A stretch of 64,000 bases of DNA, taken from the NCBI RefSeq assembly GCF_900095205.1, contig NZ_LT606951.1, positions 1,178,001 to 1,242,000 on the forward strand. Reading direction: 5' to 3'. A program made the position numbers and the translations under genes. Numbering within the stretch: the first letter of the stretch is position 1; the number at the start of each line of letters is the position of its first letter. Below the pieces are notes generated by a model, which saw nothing but the letters and a program-made list of their open reading frames with translations, did not search any database and was not told where the DNA came from. Of the stretch, positions 9,138-18,904 are shown piece after piece. The DNA comes from Polynucleobacter necessarius. Its GTDB lineage: Bacteria; Pseudomonadota; Gammaproteobacteria; Burkholderiales; Burkholderiaceae.

Positions 9138-10349
9138 CTAATGAAATAATGGCTGCTGTGAAGGCGCATCCTCTGACATTTCTGCATGCACTGCTTCACC
9201 TGAGCGATCTGGAAATAAAGGCGCCCCACAATCATCACATAGCTCCGGATCAAATAACATTGCGTGTCGGAAAACATCTTCAACGCCTGCATCATACAAG
9301 GCATCGCAGATCTTTTTAATTGGACTTTCATCATCCGATAGATCATTCAAAGCATCACTTGCAACGCTCTCACGGTCATATAACGGCCAAATCACGCCAT
9401 ACATTACTTCCGATGATCCTTTTGCGCTAAAAGAAATCCGGTACTCATCCGCCTGTTCCTCGCCGAAGGCCCCAACTACACAAGACAGGCCAGCAGGCAA
9501 TATTCCAAGCGTACTTTCTAGGAAATTGACTGCTGCACAAATGCTCAAGGGTCGCACATGTTTATCAGCCAAACGACAGTTCGTGAAATACGCCTCGGGT
9601 AATAACAACTCAAACTCACAACCGGGCAATAAGGAGGCTATTGGCTCTTGCATTGCATTTTGCCAATCAATCAAACTGACGCCACGCTCTTGTCGAGCCG
9701 GTGGTTCAGTCTGCCAACGGAAAATTGGTGCGCCACTAGGCGCACTCAAGGCAGCAATGATGAAACGGGGGTCTGCTAAAACAGCAATGGTCTCTGACAT
9801 GTCACGCAACTCTAACTCGACGTCTTTGCCAGATATAGCAGCGCTCGCCAAAGCCTCAGTCAATATGCGAGTTTGGCAATGCGATTGTGGCATTTGATCG
9901 ATGCTGTAAAGCCAAGGAACAATGGCTAAGCGTGTATCGGTTGATGCAATTGCAGTCTGTAAAGCCTGCACAGTTGCTTCAATCATATTTGCAGGCAATG
10001 GCCCAGAAGGAATCTGATATCGAGTGTGCGCAACAATAGGCATTGCCAACAACAATACATCCCACTCCTGCCCCTCGTGCTTAACCCTCAATGACTCAGC
10101 TAGCGTTTCAGCACTATCTGCCAGGACTTCAAATGCAACCGTATTAATCCGAAAAGTTTGATCTAAAGCAGCATCAATCACATTTTGATTTTGACTTTTG
10201 AGCAAACGCATCAGACGAACATTAAGGCGCTCTTCCCAAAAACGATCTTCAATTTGACTCCCTGAGGCAGCCAAAGAAATGGCATCTGCCACCAGCTTTT
10301 CCACTTCTGGAGAGTTACGTTGAGATGCTTTAGTGCGATGAACGGCCAT
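9138..10349 (-). CDS. DUF2863 family protein
   Basis: A 403-residue cytoplasmic protein with no signal peptide. It matches what I know of DUF2863, a family of unknown function found mainly in Burkholderiales. Features are a helical N-terminal part with a charged start (HRTKASQRNSPEVEKL), a middle region rich in small and hydrophobic residues, and a C-terminal CDDC motif (FDPELCDDCGAPLFPD) that looks like half of a metal site. The start overlaps the yaaA stop by one base (TAATG), so the two are translationally coupled. The function is unknown. Intact. Confidence 0.7.
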   Translation of the reverse strand: MAVHRTKASQRNSPEVEKLVADAISLAASGSQIEDRFWEERLNVRLMRLLKSQNQNVIDAALDQTFRINTVAFEVLADSAETLAESLRVKHEGQEWDVLLLAMPIVAHTRYQIPSGPLPANMIEATVQALQTAIASTDTRLAIVPWLYSIDQMPQSHCQTRILTEALASAAISGKDVELELRDMSETIAVLADPRFIIAALSAPSGAPIFRWQTEPPARQERGVSLIDWQNAMQEPIASLLPGCEFELLLPEAYFTNCRLADKHVRPLSICAAVNFLESTLGILPAGLSCVVGAFGEEQADEYRISFSAKGSSEVMYGVIWPLYDRESVASDALNDLSDDESPIKKICDALYDAGVEDVFRHAMLFDPELCDDCGAPLFPDRSGEAVHAEMSEDAPSQQPLFH

Positions 10350-11125
10350 TATTTTCTTTCTGCCCTTCTAAGTACAGGCTTATTCTCTTTAGACTCTGCA
10401 GCACAGTATTTATATCCATCTAAATTAAAACCCTTTAAATCTGCCGGGTCGGTAATGCGATTCTCAACAACAAAACGAGCCATCAAGCCGCGAGCTCGCT
10501 TTGCGTAAAAAGAAATGATTTTGTATTTACCATCCTTCGCATCCTGAAATACAGGTGAAATCACTGGGCAATCCAACTCTTCGGGCTGAAGCACCTTGAA
10601 ATACTCCTCGGAGGTCAAATTCAAGAGAACGGGTTTCTTCTGCTGCTCCAAAACTTCTTTGATTGATTTCGTCACTCGACTCCCCCAAAAAGCATAGAGG
10701 TCTTTGCCTCGAGCATTCTGAAAAGCAGTGCCCATCTCTAGGCGGTAGGCCTGCATCAAATCCAAGGGTCTGAGCGCGCCGTAAAGGCCCGACAAAATGC
10801 GAATATGATTTTGGGCAAATTCTAGCGATTTAGAATTCAGCGTCTTGACGTCAAAACCATCATAAACGCCACCGTCAAAGGCATAAATCGCTGGCTTACT
10901 ATTTTCGTCAGTAAATTTCTTTGACCAATCCCGATATTGACCCACATTCAGAGCAGCCAATTGATCTGATAACCCCATCAGCTTAGCAACATCTTGCGGG
11001 GCCAATTTCTTGAGATCAGCAATTAACTTGGCAGATTCTGAGACAAACTCGGGCAAAGTTGGCGCCTTGACCTTCACAGGGGTCTTGTAATCCAACGATT
11101 TAGCGGGTGAAAGAACGATCAGCAT
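10349..11125 (-). CDS. yaaA: peroxide stress protein YaaA (DUF328/UPF0246)
   Basis: YaaA-family DNA-binding protein that limits free iron and oxidative DNA damage in E. coli. The 258 residues are full length and begin with the family signature [13 protein letters not shown]. Other conserved stretches are [24 protein letters not shown] and [15 protein letters not shown]. It is upstream of the DUF2863 gene, overlapping it by one base. Intact in an otherwise eroding neighbourhood, which suggests oxidative stress defence is still selected. Confidence 0.93.
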   Translation of the reverse strand: MLIVLSPAKSLDYKTPVKVKAPTLPEFVSESAKLIADLKKLAPQDVAKLMGLSDQLAALNVGQYRDWSKKFTDENSKPAIYAFDGGVYDGFDVKTLNSKSLEFAQNHIRILSGLYGALRPLDLMQAYRLEMGTAFQNARGKDLYAFWGSRVTKSIKEVLEQQKKPVLLNLTSEEYFKVLQPEELDCPVISPVFQDAKDGKYKIISFYAKRARGLMARFVVENRITDPADLKGFNLDGYKYCAAESKENKPVLRRAERK

Positions 11126-11210
11126 GGCACAATTTGTCTATGTATTTTTACCATTCTAGCGACTACCGGACATCTCCGCCCCAAAAGACCTTTTACCGCC
11201 TCCATCGCTC

Positions 11211-12411
11211 ATGATCACTCCAGCAACACCCTCTTTTCCAAGCCGCTTACCAAAAGTTGGGACTACGATCTTTACGGTAATGTCTGCGCTAGCTACGGAA
11301 CACGACGCCATCAATCTGGGACAAGGATTTCCAGATTTTCCCTGCGATCGAAAGTTAATTAATAACGTCAATGAAGCGATGTTGACGGATCGCAATCAAT
11401 ACCTCCCCCATGATTGGGATTTCCGAACTTCGTAATGGCATCAGCAAGAAGATTCAAAGCTTATATGGCCACCGCTACTACGATCCCGATATGGAGATTA
11501 CGATCACTGCTGGCGGTACGCAAGGAATTCTCACCAGCATCTTTGCCTGCGTTAGCCCCGGGGATGAAGTCATCACTATCGAGCCAGCTTACGATAGCTA
11601 TCGTCCTGCAATTGATTTAGCTGGCGGCAAAACGATTGGAATTTCATTAGAAGTAAAACGCAATGAATCTGGTCAAGTGAGCTCATATGAAATTCCTTGG
11701 GAAGTATTGGCAAATGCAATCAACCTAAAAACACGCCTCATTATTATCAATAGTCCACACAATCCTACTGGCATGGTTTGGGAGAAGGCGGATTTAGATC
11801 GCCTCGCAGACCTGTTGCGCAACACTGTCATCTTGGTTCTGAGTGATGAGGTATACGAGCATATGGTCTACGACGGCGCCCAGCATCACAGCGTTGCTTC
11901 GCACCCCGAGTTAGCTGCTAGAAGTTTTCTTATTTCAAGTTTTGGCAAGACCTACCACGTTACTGGCTGGAAAGTAGGCTATGTTGCCACCCCTGAAGCA
12001 CTCACAAAAGAATTTCGTAAGGTGCATCAGTTCAATGTATTTACCGTCAATACACCCATGCAATATGGCATCGCAAATTATTTATCCGAAGCTGAACATT
12101 ATTTGAAGCTACCCGCTTTTTACCAAGCGAAGCGAGATTTTTTTAAAACAGGCTTAAGTAAAACAAAATTTAAATTACTTCCCACGCCAGGTACCTATTT
12201 TCAGTGCGTTGATTACTCGTCTTTAGGTATTCCTCAGGCCAAATTAAATGAGGCTGATTTTTGTAAATGGCTTACAACAGAAGTTGGGGTTGCCGCAATT
12301 CCAGTCTCAGCTTTTTATGAAAAATCTACTGAGTCTGGAGTGATTCGCTTTTGTTTCGCAAAACAAGAAGAGACATTGACTAAAGCATTGCAACGCTTAC
12401 AAACAGTATAG
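11211..12411 (+). pseudogene. class I/II PLP-dependent aminotransferase (YbdL-like), one frameshift
   Basis: The N-terminal piece (FPSRLPKVGTTIFTVMS, INLGQGFPDFPCD) stops soon after NQYL, and the main piece of 333 residues continues in another frame from PMIGISELRNGIS. Removing one C from the run at 11405-11409 restores NQYPPMIG, typical of the family. The rest is complete, including NSPHNPTGMVW, the PLP lysine in SSFGKTYHVTGWKVGY, and a C-terminal arginine in GVIRFCFAK. Related enzymes transaminate methionine or aromatic amino acids; the substrate here is not determinable. A single indel in a C-run could also be a sequencing error. Confidence 0.85.
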
Positions 12412-12428
12412 ATAGAGCAAAAAGAAAA

Positions 12429-12822
12429 ATGACTAAACAGAAATCGAATCAAGTAATTGATGTATACAGTTGGCCAACTCCAAATGGCCATAAAGTCCAC
12501 ATCATGCTAGAGGAATGTGGATATCGTTTAAATCGCGATTGGATTGCCCACCCAATTGATATTGGTGCCGGGGATCAATTTGCACCAGACTTCCTGAAGA
12601 TTAGCCCTAACAACAAAATACCCGCCATCGTCGACCCAAATGGACCATCAAGGTATTGGCATAAATGAGTATCCGCACTTCAAACAATGGTTTGAAAAGA
12701 TTGGTGCGCGACCTGCGGTTCAGCGTGGTTGCGAAGTATTAACAGCATTACGCAAGCCCTTGCATGATGACAAGACAAGAGAGCAGTTATTTGGTTCAAC
12801 ACAGTATCAGAAGAGGAAATAA
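12429..12822 (+). pseudogene. glutathione S-transferase (YfcG/YghU-like) with a large internal deletion
   Basis: The first 75 or so residues form the thioredoxin-like GST domain (VIDVYSWPTPNGHKVHIML, the proline loop NNKIPAIVDP). The sequence then jumps to the very end of the protein in another frame: GIGINEYPHFKQWFEKIGAR, PAVQRGCEVL and a C-terminal FGSTQYQKRK. Family members have over 100 residues between these points, so roughly 330 bases or more of the helical domain are missing, with the junction near 12645-12655. The remnant cannot fold as a GST. The 3' end overlaps the ribosome binding site of the next gene. Confidence 0.88.
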
Positions 12823-12823
12823 G

Positions 12824-13678
12824 ATGAGTATTCAATCAGTGAGCGTTATCGGCGCAGGCACCATGGGCAATGGTATTGCGCAAGTTTGCGCAGTGGCAGG
12901 TCTAGATGTAGTGATGGTTGATATTAATGAAGCAGCTGTTCAACGCGGTCTGGAACAAATTAGCAAAAGTCTGGATCGCCTCGTTAAAAAAGAAACCCTT
13001 ACTGTTGAAGCAAAAGATGCAGCCCTCAAGCGTATTCAAGGCAGCACTTCTTATGCCGATTTCAAAGGCTTGGGTTTGGTCATTGAAGCTGCTACTGAAA
13101 ATCAAGCCATTAAAGAAAAGATACTGAAGCAGGTTGATGAAATTGTCAGCAAAGACACCATCATCGCTACCAATACTTCCTCTCTATCGATTACTAAACT
13201 GGCCACACTAGATTCCAATCCAGCGCGCTTTATTGGTATGCACTTCTTCAACCCACCTTCCCTCATAGCATTAGTAGAGGTGATTCGTGGCTTACAAACT
13301 AGCGATGCAACACACGCTGCCATTATTGAGATGGCTAAGCGTGTTGGCAAAGAACCCATCACGGCAAAGAATTCACCTGGTTTTGTGGTGAATCGCATTT
13401 TGCTTCCGATGATTAATGAGGCCTTCTTTGTTTTATCTGAAGGACTTGCGAGTCCTGAGGATATTGACGCTGGCATGAAGCTCGGATGTAATCAACCAAT
13501 TGGCCCACTGGCTTTGGCAGATTTAATCGGACTCGATACCTGCTTAGCAGTGATGGAAGTGTATTTTGAGAACTTTAGTGACTCAAAATATCGCCCCTGC
13601 CCACTACTTAGTGAAATGGTTGCGGCTGGTTATCTTGGCCGCAAAACCGGTCGCGGCGTCTATACCTATGACAAATAA
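12824..13678 (+). CDS. hbd: 3-hydroxybutyryl-CoA / 3-hydroxyacyl-CoA dehydrogenase
   Basis: NAD(P)-dependent interconversion of 3-hydroxyacyl-CoA and 3-oxoacyl-CoA, in fatty acid or butanoate metabolism. From ATG at 12824 (preceded by AGAGGA) the protein has 284 residues, the usual length; the reading frame is open further upstream but that part is GST remnant. The Rossmann motif VIGAGTMGNGIAQVCAVAG is at the N terminus, the catalytic histidine is in GMHFFNPPSLIALVEV, and the C-terminal domain has NSPGFVVNRILLPMINEAF. It is intact between two dead genes. Confidence 0.92.
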   Translation: MSIQSVSVIGAGTMGNGIAQVCAVAGLDVVMVDINEAAVQRGLEQISKSLDRLVKKETLTVEAKDAALKRIQGSTSYADFKGLGLVIEAATENQAIKEKILKQVDEIVSKDTIIATNTSSLSITKLATLDSNPARFIGMHFFNPPSLIALVEVIRGLQTSDATHAAIIEMAKRVGKEPITAKNSPGFVVNRILLPMINEAFFVLSEGLASPEDIDAGMKLGCNQPIGPLALADLIGLDTCLAVMEVYFENFSDSKYRPCPLLSEMVAAGYLGRKTGRGVYTYDK

Positions 13679-13705
13679 CTTGAATGCTCTTTTGTTAACT
13701 TGAGC

Positions 13706-14195
13706 ATGACAACCGTGAATCCTATTCCACCTTTAGTACGCAAACTGGGATATGCCGGTCTCATTCCTTTTGTGGGGCTGGCATTAATGGTGCAGCTCGC
13801 ACCAACACCTATCAATTATTTAAGCGCAAAATCCTTAGCGGGCTATGGCGCTGTCATTACTTCGTTTATGGGTGCATTGCATTAGGGAGCCAACTTACAT
13901 CTATTAGGTAAGGCACCTACAGGAGACCGTTGGGAAGATCGAAATGCTTGGATTTAGGGTGTGATCCCAGCCCTCGTAACTTGGTTAGCGCTGCATAATT
14001 TACATACCGGTAGGCCTACTCATATTGGCTTCTACTTTAATTATTCAACGTAACATTGATCAGAATACCTATCAATATTATTTTGCGGATGATGCCGCTC
14101 GTTCTGCATTCATGACCATGCGCAATCGTTTGACCTATGTAGCTGCTGCATGCTTAGCTTGGGCACCTTTAGTCATTATGTTTATTCAAGCATGA
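13706..14195 (+). pseudogene. DUF3429 family membrane protein, stops and frameshift
   Basis: The start (IPPLVRKLGYAGLIPFVGLA) and end (RNRLTYVAAACLAWAPLVIM) match the DUF3429 family of small four-helix membrane proteins. The middle is broken: an in-frame TAG at 13883-13885 after GALH, another TAG after DRWEDRNAWI, and a frameshift after HTGRPTHIG. Stitched together the pieces give about 160 residues, the expected size. The function of the family is unknown. The end overlaps the start of rarA. Confidence 0.72.
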
Positions 14196-14199
14196 TGCA

Positions 14200-15513
14200 A
14201 TGAGCAGCCTTTTGACAGCACTCCACCGCCACCACTGGCGGAAGCGCTAAGACCCAAAAGCAATTCATGAGGTGATTGGGCAGACTCATTTACTCGCGAG
14301 CGGTAAGCCACTAAATCTTGCTTTTGCTTCTGGCAAACCACACTCAATGATTTTATGGGGTCCTCCAGGGGTTGGTAAGACTACATTAGCGCGCCTCTCA
14401 GCAAAAGCATTTGATCGTGAATTTATTGCCATCTCCGCCGTATTAGCAGGTGTTAAAGAAATTCGGGAGGCGATTGAGCAAGCCCAACAAAGCATGGCCC
14501 AATATAGCAAGCAAACCATTTTGTTTGTCGATGAAATTCATCGCTTTAATAAAAGCCAGCAAGATGCCTTGTTGCCTCATGTGGAGTTGGTTTATTCACT
14601 TTTATTGGTGCCACCACTGAGAACCCATCATTTGAAGTGAACTCTGCACTTTTATCGCGCGCTCAAGTTTATGTACTGAAATTTCTTACGTCCGATGAAC
14701 TACGCATACTATTTGATCGCGCCCATCAACATGCAATGCCTGAAGTGCAATTTGAGCCTGCAGCAATCGTTACTCTCATATCCAATGCAGATGGTGATGC
14801 TCGTCACCTATTGAATCTGGTGGAACAAGTACGCAATGCAGTGCTCACGCCAAGCGCCAAAGTCGAATTGGTAAACCAGCAATTTATAGAAAATGCACTG
14901 AGCGCCCAATCAAGGCGTTTTGATAAAGGTGGCGATCATTTTTACGATCAAATTTCTGCATTACACAAGTCAGTAAGAGGGTCAAATCCTTGACGCTGCC
15001 TTGTATTGGTTTTGCCGCATGCTAGATGGTGGCGTTGACCCCCGCTATCTTGCCAGACGGATTATTCGCATGGCCTGGGAAGACATTGGGCTAGCAGACC
15101 CAAGGGCAATGCAATTGGCAAATGATGCAGCGCAGACTTATGAGAGACTGGGCTCCCCCGAAGGTGAACCGGCCCTTGGACAAGCGGTGGTTTATTTGGC
15201 GGTCGCCTCTAAGAGTAATGCTAGCTACAACGCCTTTAATGCTGCTCGTGCTTATGTAGCAAAAGATCAATCTAAACCAGTACCCAATCATTTACGCAAT
15301 GCTCCCACCAAACTCATGCAAGAGTTAGGTCATGGCAAAGAATATCGCTATGCTCATGACGAACCTCATGGCTACGCTACTGGTGAAACCTATCTACCGG
15401 AAGGCATGAAAGATCCGCATTGGTACGAACCAGTCGAGCGTGGTCTTGAGTCGCAGATTAAAGAAAAGATGGCTTTCTTACGCCAGTTGGACGCAGAGTA
15501 CAAAAAGAAGTGA
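14200..15513 (+). pseudogene. rarA: replication-associated recombination protein A (AAA ATPase), several frameshifts
   Basis: RarA/MgsA acts at stalled replication forks. The pieces in order are an N terminus broken by two nearly compensating indels (a missing T near 14210 and an extra A near 14257), the ATPase core with Walker [16 protein letters not shown] and Walker [12 protein letters not shown], a shift near 14590, the piece NSALLSRAQVYVLKFLT ... NADGDARHLLNLVE, a shift near 14985, and the C-terminal MLDGGVDPRYLARRIIRMA ... LAVASKSNASYNAFNA. At least four indels are needed to rebuild the roughly 435-residue protein, so the gene is dead. Confidence 0.92.
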
Positions 15514-15550
15514 TTAAAGAAATAAAAAATACCTATAACGGATGAGAGAC

Positions 15551-16177
15551 ATGGATTCTAAGATTGCAGCTACTTTTTATTACGACATTATTTCGCCCTT
15601 TGTCTACATTTACGTTAAATAAAGACATCGCTTAGAGAGCAAACTCAATATCAAGCCCGTGCCCGTTCTTTTGGGAGGACTGTTGAGGGCCTCAGAAAAC
15701 GTAGGACCAGGAGAAGTGGCAGCTAAACATCCACATACTTATCAGTTTTGCGTTTGGCAAGCCGAGAAACTGGGTATTCCGATTCGTTTTCCCGAGCATC
15801 ATCCCTTTTTGACAGTGACTCCACAGCGACTCTTGGCTCAACAAAATGCTGACTGGGCCATGGTTGAGCGAGCCTTCGATTATGTTTGGATTGAAGGCAA
15901 AGACCCCAATCTTTCTTGGCCAGATTTTTGCGCTTACTTAGGTTTGCCAGCAGATACCCCCAAGCCTGATAGCCCTGATATCAAAGCTCTGCTCATTGCC
16001 AATACCAAGCAAGCTAGAGAGGACGGCGCATTTGGAGTGCCAGCGCTGATCGTCAAACAACACTGCTTTTGGGGGCTCGACACTATAGATTGGACCCTAG
16101 ATTATCTAGCCAGGCCCCAGATGTTTGAAGAGGCTTCCTATGCCTATGCCGCCAATGTTCCAAATGGTCTACTCTAA
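15551..16177 (+). pseudogene. 2-hydroxychromene-2-carboxylate isomerase-like protein (DsbA superfamily), nonsense mutation
   Basis: A kappa-class GST / DsbA-fold protein. The N terminus IAATFYYDIISPFVYIYVK runs into TAA at 15620-15622 and continues in the same frame with RHRLESKLNIKPVPVLLGG. The rest is whole: RFPEHHPFLTVTPQRLL, FGVPALIVKQHCFWGLDTID. One C-to-T change (CAA to TAA) would explain the break. About 208 residues would have been made. A restart downstream would lack the first beta strand and the active-site region. Family members act in aromatic degradation or detoxification. Confidence 0.85.
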
Positions 16178-16261
16178 ACAGATCAACCAAAATACCTCAT
16201 CAGCAGTATTGGGCAATACAATCTTCAAAAGATCATGTTTTTAATCAATTAAGGAGTTCTT

Positions 16262-16837
16262 ATGCATCAGTTTTTTGCCAGCCTTATTTTAGCGGTCGGT
16301 TTTTTAGCAAGCCAATCTGCGATGGCAGGACCTAAAGTTGAATTTAAAACGACGATGGGTAATTTCGTAGTAGAGCTGGATGATGTCAAAGCACCGAAGA
16401 CTTCAGCTAACTTTTTAAACTATGTAAAAAGTGGTTTTTATAACGGCACTATTTTCCATCGCGTGATTGATGGCTTCATGATTCAGGGTGGCGGCTTCAC
16501 GCCAGACCTCAACCAAAAGCCAACCGATCCACCTGTAGTATCTGAAGCGCAAAACGGTTTAAAGAATAATCGCTACACCATTGCGATGGCTCGTACATCC
16601 GATCCAGATTCTGCCACCTCTCAGTTTTTCATTAACGTGAATGACAATGCTGCTTTGGACTATCCAAATTCGATGGGTAATGGCTATACCGTATTTGGAA
16701 AAGTCATCTCTGGCACACAAACAATTGATGCGATTCGCAAAGTGCCAACGATGGTTGCTCCAGCGCCGCGTATGGGCAGACTAGCCGATGTACCTTCTAA
16801 GACTGTCACCATTGAATCAGCAACAATCCTGAAGTAA
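16262..16837 (+). CDS. periplasmic peptidylprolyl isomerase (cyclophilin type)
   Basis: Catalyses cis-trans isomerisation of prolyl bonds. The 191 residues start with a signal peptide (FFASLILAVGFLASQSAMA, cleavage before GPKVEF), so it is exported like PpiA. The cyclophilin core is complete: YNGTIFHRVIDGFMIQGGG holds the catalytic arginine, then ATSQFFINVNDN and YTVFGKVISG. AAGGAG lies just before the start. It is intact between two pseudogenes. Confidence 0.92.
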   Translation: MHQFFASLILAVGFLASQSAMAGPKVEFKTTMGNFVVELDDVKAPKTSANFLNYVKSGFYNGTIFHRVIDGFMIQGGGFTPDLNQKPTDPPVVSEAQNGLKNNRYTIAMARTSDPDSATSQFFINVNDNAALDYPNSMGNGYTVFGKVISGTQTIDAIRKVPTMVAPAPRMGRLADVPSKTVTIESATILK

Positions 16838-16861
16838 TTTAAAAGTACCTGGTAAGCCGCG

Positions 16862-18325
16862 ATGATTCTGCTCGACGATGCACAAAGCACCGCGGCTTCA
16901 CCGACTAGTCGTCTTTACGAAAATCCTCTGTACTATTGGTGCATTCTTCCAAGTGGTAATAGAGAAGAAGATTTAGCGACGGCTCAACATTGTCTGCAAG
17001 AGATATCGACTGCACTAGCTAGAGGTGAATTTGTTGTCACTGCCTTTGCTATAGAGCACGCACATCATTATCTTTTATCGCAGTCCCCAGAGCTTTTTAT
17101 CGCACGCGAGGGTGATACCTTAAGAGCCATGCCTATGAAGGGCACTGCTAGCGCCTTATCAGCTATTGCTAGCACCCTCTCCGATGATCCAAAAAATCAA
17201 GCTGAGAATGTGATGATCGTTGACTTGCTTCGCAATGATCTTAGTCGCATCTCTTTACCTGGTACCGTTTCCGTTCCTCATTTATTTGAAGTTGCACGTC
17301 ATGGCAATGTCTTACAAATGACATCGACTGTACAAGGTCAAATCAAACCTGAAACCACCCTCTTTGATATTTTGAATGCCGTGTTTCCCTGTGGCTCTGT
17401 TACGGGCGCACCTAAGAAACGCGGCATGGAAATCATTCGAAAACTTGAGTCAGAGGATCGCGGTTATTACTGTGGCGCATTGGGCTGGCTTGATCCAAGC
17501 GGCAATTTTGCCTTTAGCGTCCCCATTCGCGCTGTTGAAGTTACTCGAGATCATCACTCACATACATCGCAGTTCACACTGGGTGTAGGCGCCGGAATTA
17601 CGAATGACTCAGATGCGAAGCAGGAATGGCAAGAATGTCGCATTAAGTCAGCTTTTCTCATGGAGCTTTCCTAGCGGTATTGGCCTGTTTGAAACTATTG
17701 CTATAGTCAAAGGCATGCCGCAGCGATTAAATGATCATCTGCAGCGCATTAATTAGCGCTTCTGCCGCTGTCTTCAATATTAGGTTTGACCTTACAGTGG
17801 CTGTAAATATGATTACGAGTTCATGTCAATCACTGGATCATTCACTTTCCTATCGTTTACGACTAGACCTCTCTCCTCAAGGCGAGCTCTCCGTTACAAC
17901 AGGAATACTCGAGCCAATAAACAATGAAGTGAAAATATTCTGGGCCAAAGATATCCTAGCGGGCGAAGTCAGCATGTTCTCCGGCAATGCCCTTACTAAG
18001 CCACAAAATTAGCAACCGACTTCTTTATGACCAAGCATGGTAGAAAGCTGAGCAACTGGGTGGTTTTAATGCGATATTCGTCAATGAAAAAGGTTTCGTT
18101 ACCGAGGGCGGTAGAACTAGCATTTTTATTAAACCTCAAGGTAGCGCTGATTGGCTTACGCCTCCAGTTTCAGCCGGTCTATTGCCTGGCGTAATGCGCG
18201 CAGCTTTGCTGAACAACCCCCAACTGAATGCCCGTGAAGCTGACCTGAGTATTCATGACATTTCCACTGTAGAAGAGATTATCCTTAGCAATGCCCTATG
18301 CGTGGCCATTAAAGCCTGCTTTTAG
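16862..18325 (+). pseudogene. pabBC: PabB-PabC fusion (aminodeoxychorismate synthase / lyase), internal deletion and decayed C-terminal half
   Basis: PabB with PabA makes 4-amino-4-deoxychorismate and PabC releases p-aminobenzoate for folate. An open frame at 16862-17674 carries the PabB C-terminal core ([56 protein letters not shown]). About 65 residues in, the text jumps from GEFVVTAFAIE to HAHHYLLSQ; family members have a long stretch there, so roughly 100 residues are missing in frame. After 17674 the lyase half is only recognisable in pieces (IGLFETIAIVKGMPQRLNDH; GRTSIFIKPQGSADWLTPPV, LLPGVMRAALL) separated by stops and shifts. Confidence 0.85.
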
Positions 18326-18334
18326 AAAGTCAGA

Positions 18335-18895
18335 ATGAAGTATTGCCCCAACTGCGCCTCCCCACTCACCATCAAAATTCCGGTAGATGATTCTCGTGAG
18401 CGCCATGTCTGCGAAGCCTGTGGCAGCATTCATTATCAAAATCCACGTAACGTAGTTGGCAGCATTCCGGTATATGGCAAGCAAGTGCTTTTGTGTCGTC
18501 GAGCTATTGAACCCCGTCATAGTTTTTGGACCTTACCTGCTGGTTTTATGGAATTGGGCGAAAGCACTGGCCATGGAGCTGCGCGAGAAACGCTTGAGGA
18601 AGCCGGTGCAATTGTGGAAATCGGCCCCCTCTATTCTTTGCTCAATGTTCCACACGCCGAGCAAGTGCATTTGTTTTATTTAGCCACCATGACAGCGGCG
18701 GAGTTTTCTGCGGGCGAAGAAAGCTTAGAAGTAGCTCTCTTTTATGAACATGAGATCCCTTGGAGTGAATTGGCTTTTCCAACAGTCAAACAAACCCTTG
18801 AATGGTTTTTTGCAGACCGCGCTGCAGGTCTTTTGGATTCGAATACACAATTTCATGTACGCAGTCGTGACATCCTGCCTTCAGAAAGAACTTAA
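18335..18895 (+). CDS. Nudix hydrolase with N-terminal zinc ribbon
   Basis: Probably cleaves nucleoside-diphosphate derivatives such as ADP-ribose. The 186 residues begin with a zinc ribbon (YCPNCASPL ... HVCEACGSIHYQNP, four cysteines in two CxxC pairs), followed by the Nudix box GFMELGESTGHGAARETLEE with the REtlEE core intact. The C-terminal part is short. Domain order resembles NudC-like and YjhB-like enzymes; the substrate is uncertain. It follows the pabBC remnant by nine bases. Confidence 0.85.
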   Translation: MKYCPNCASPLTIKIPVDDSRERHVCEACGSIHYQNPRNVVGSIPVYGKQVLLCRRAIEPRHSFWTLPAGFMELGESTGHGAARETLEEAGAIVEIGPLYSLLNVPHAEQVHLFYLATMTAAEFSAGEESLEVALFYEHEIPWSELAFPTVKQTLEWFFADRAAGLLDSNTQFHVRSRDILPSERT

Positions 18896-18904
18896 GAGGT
18901 CAAT

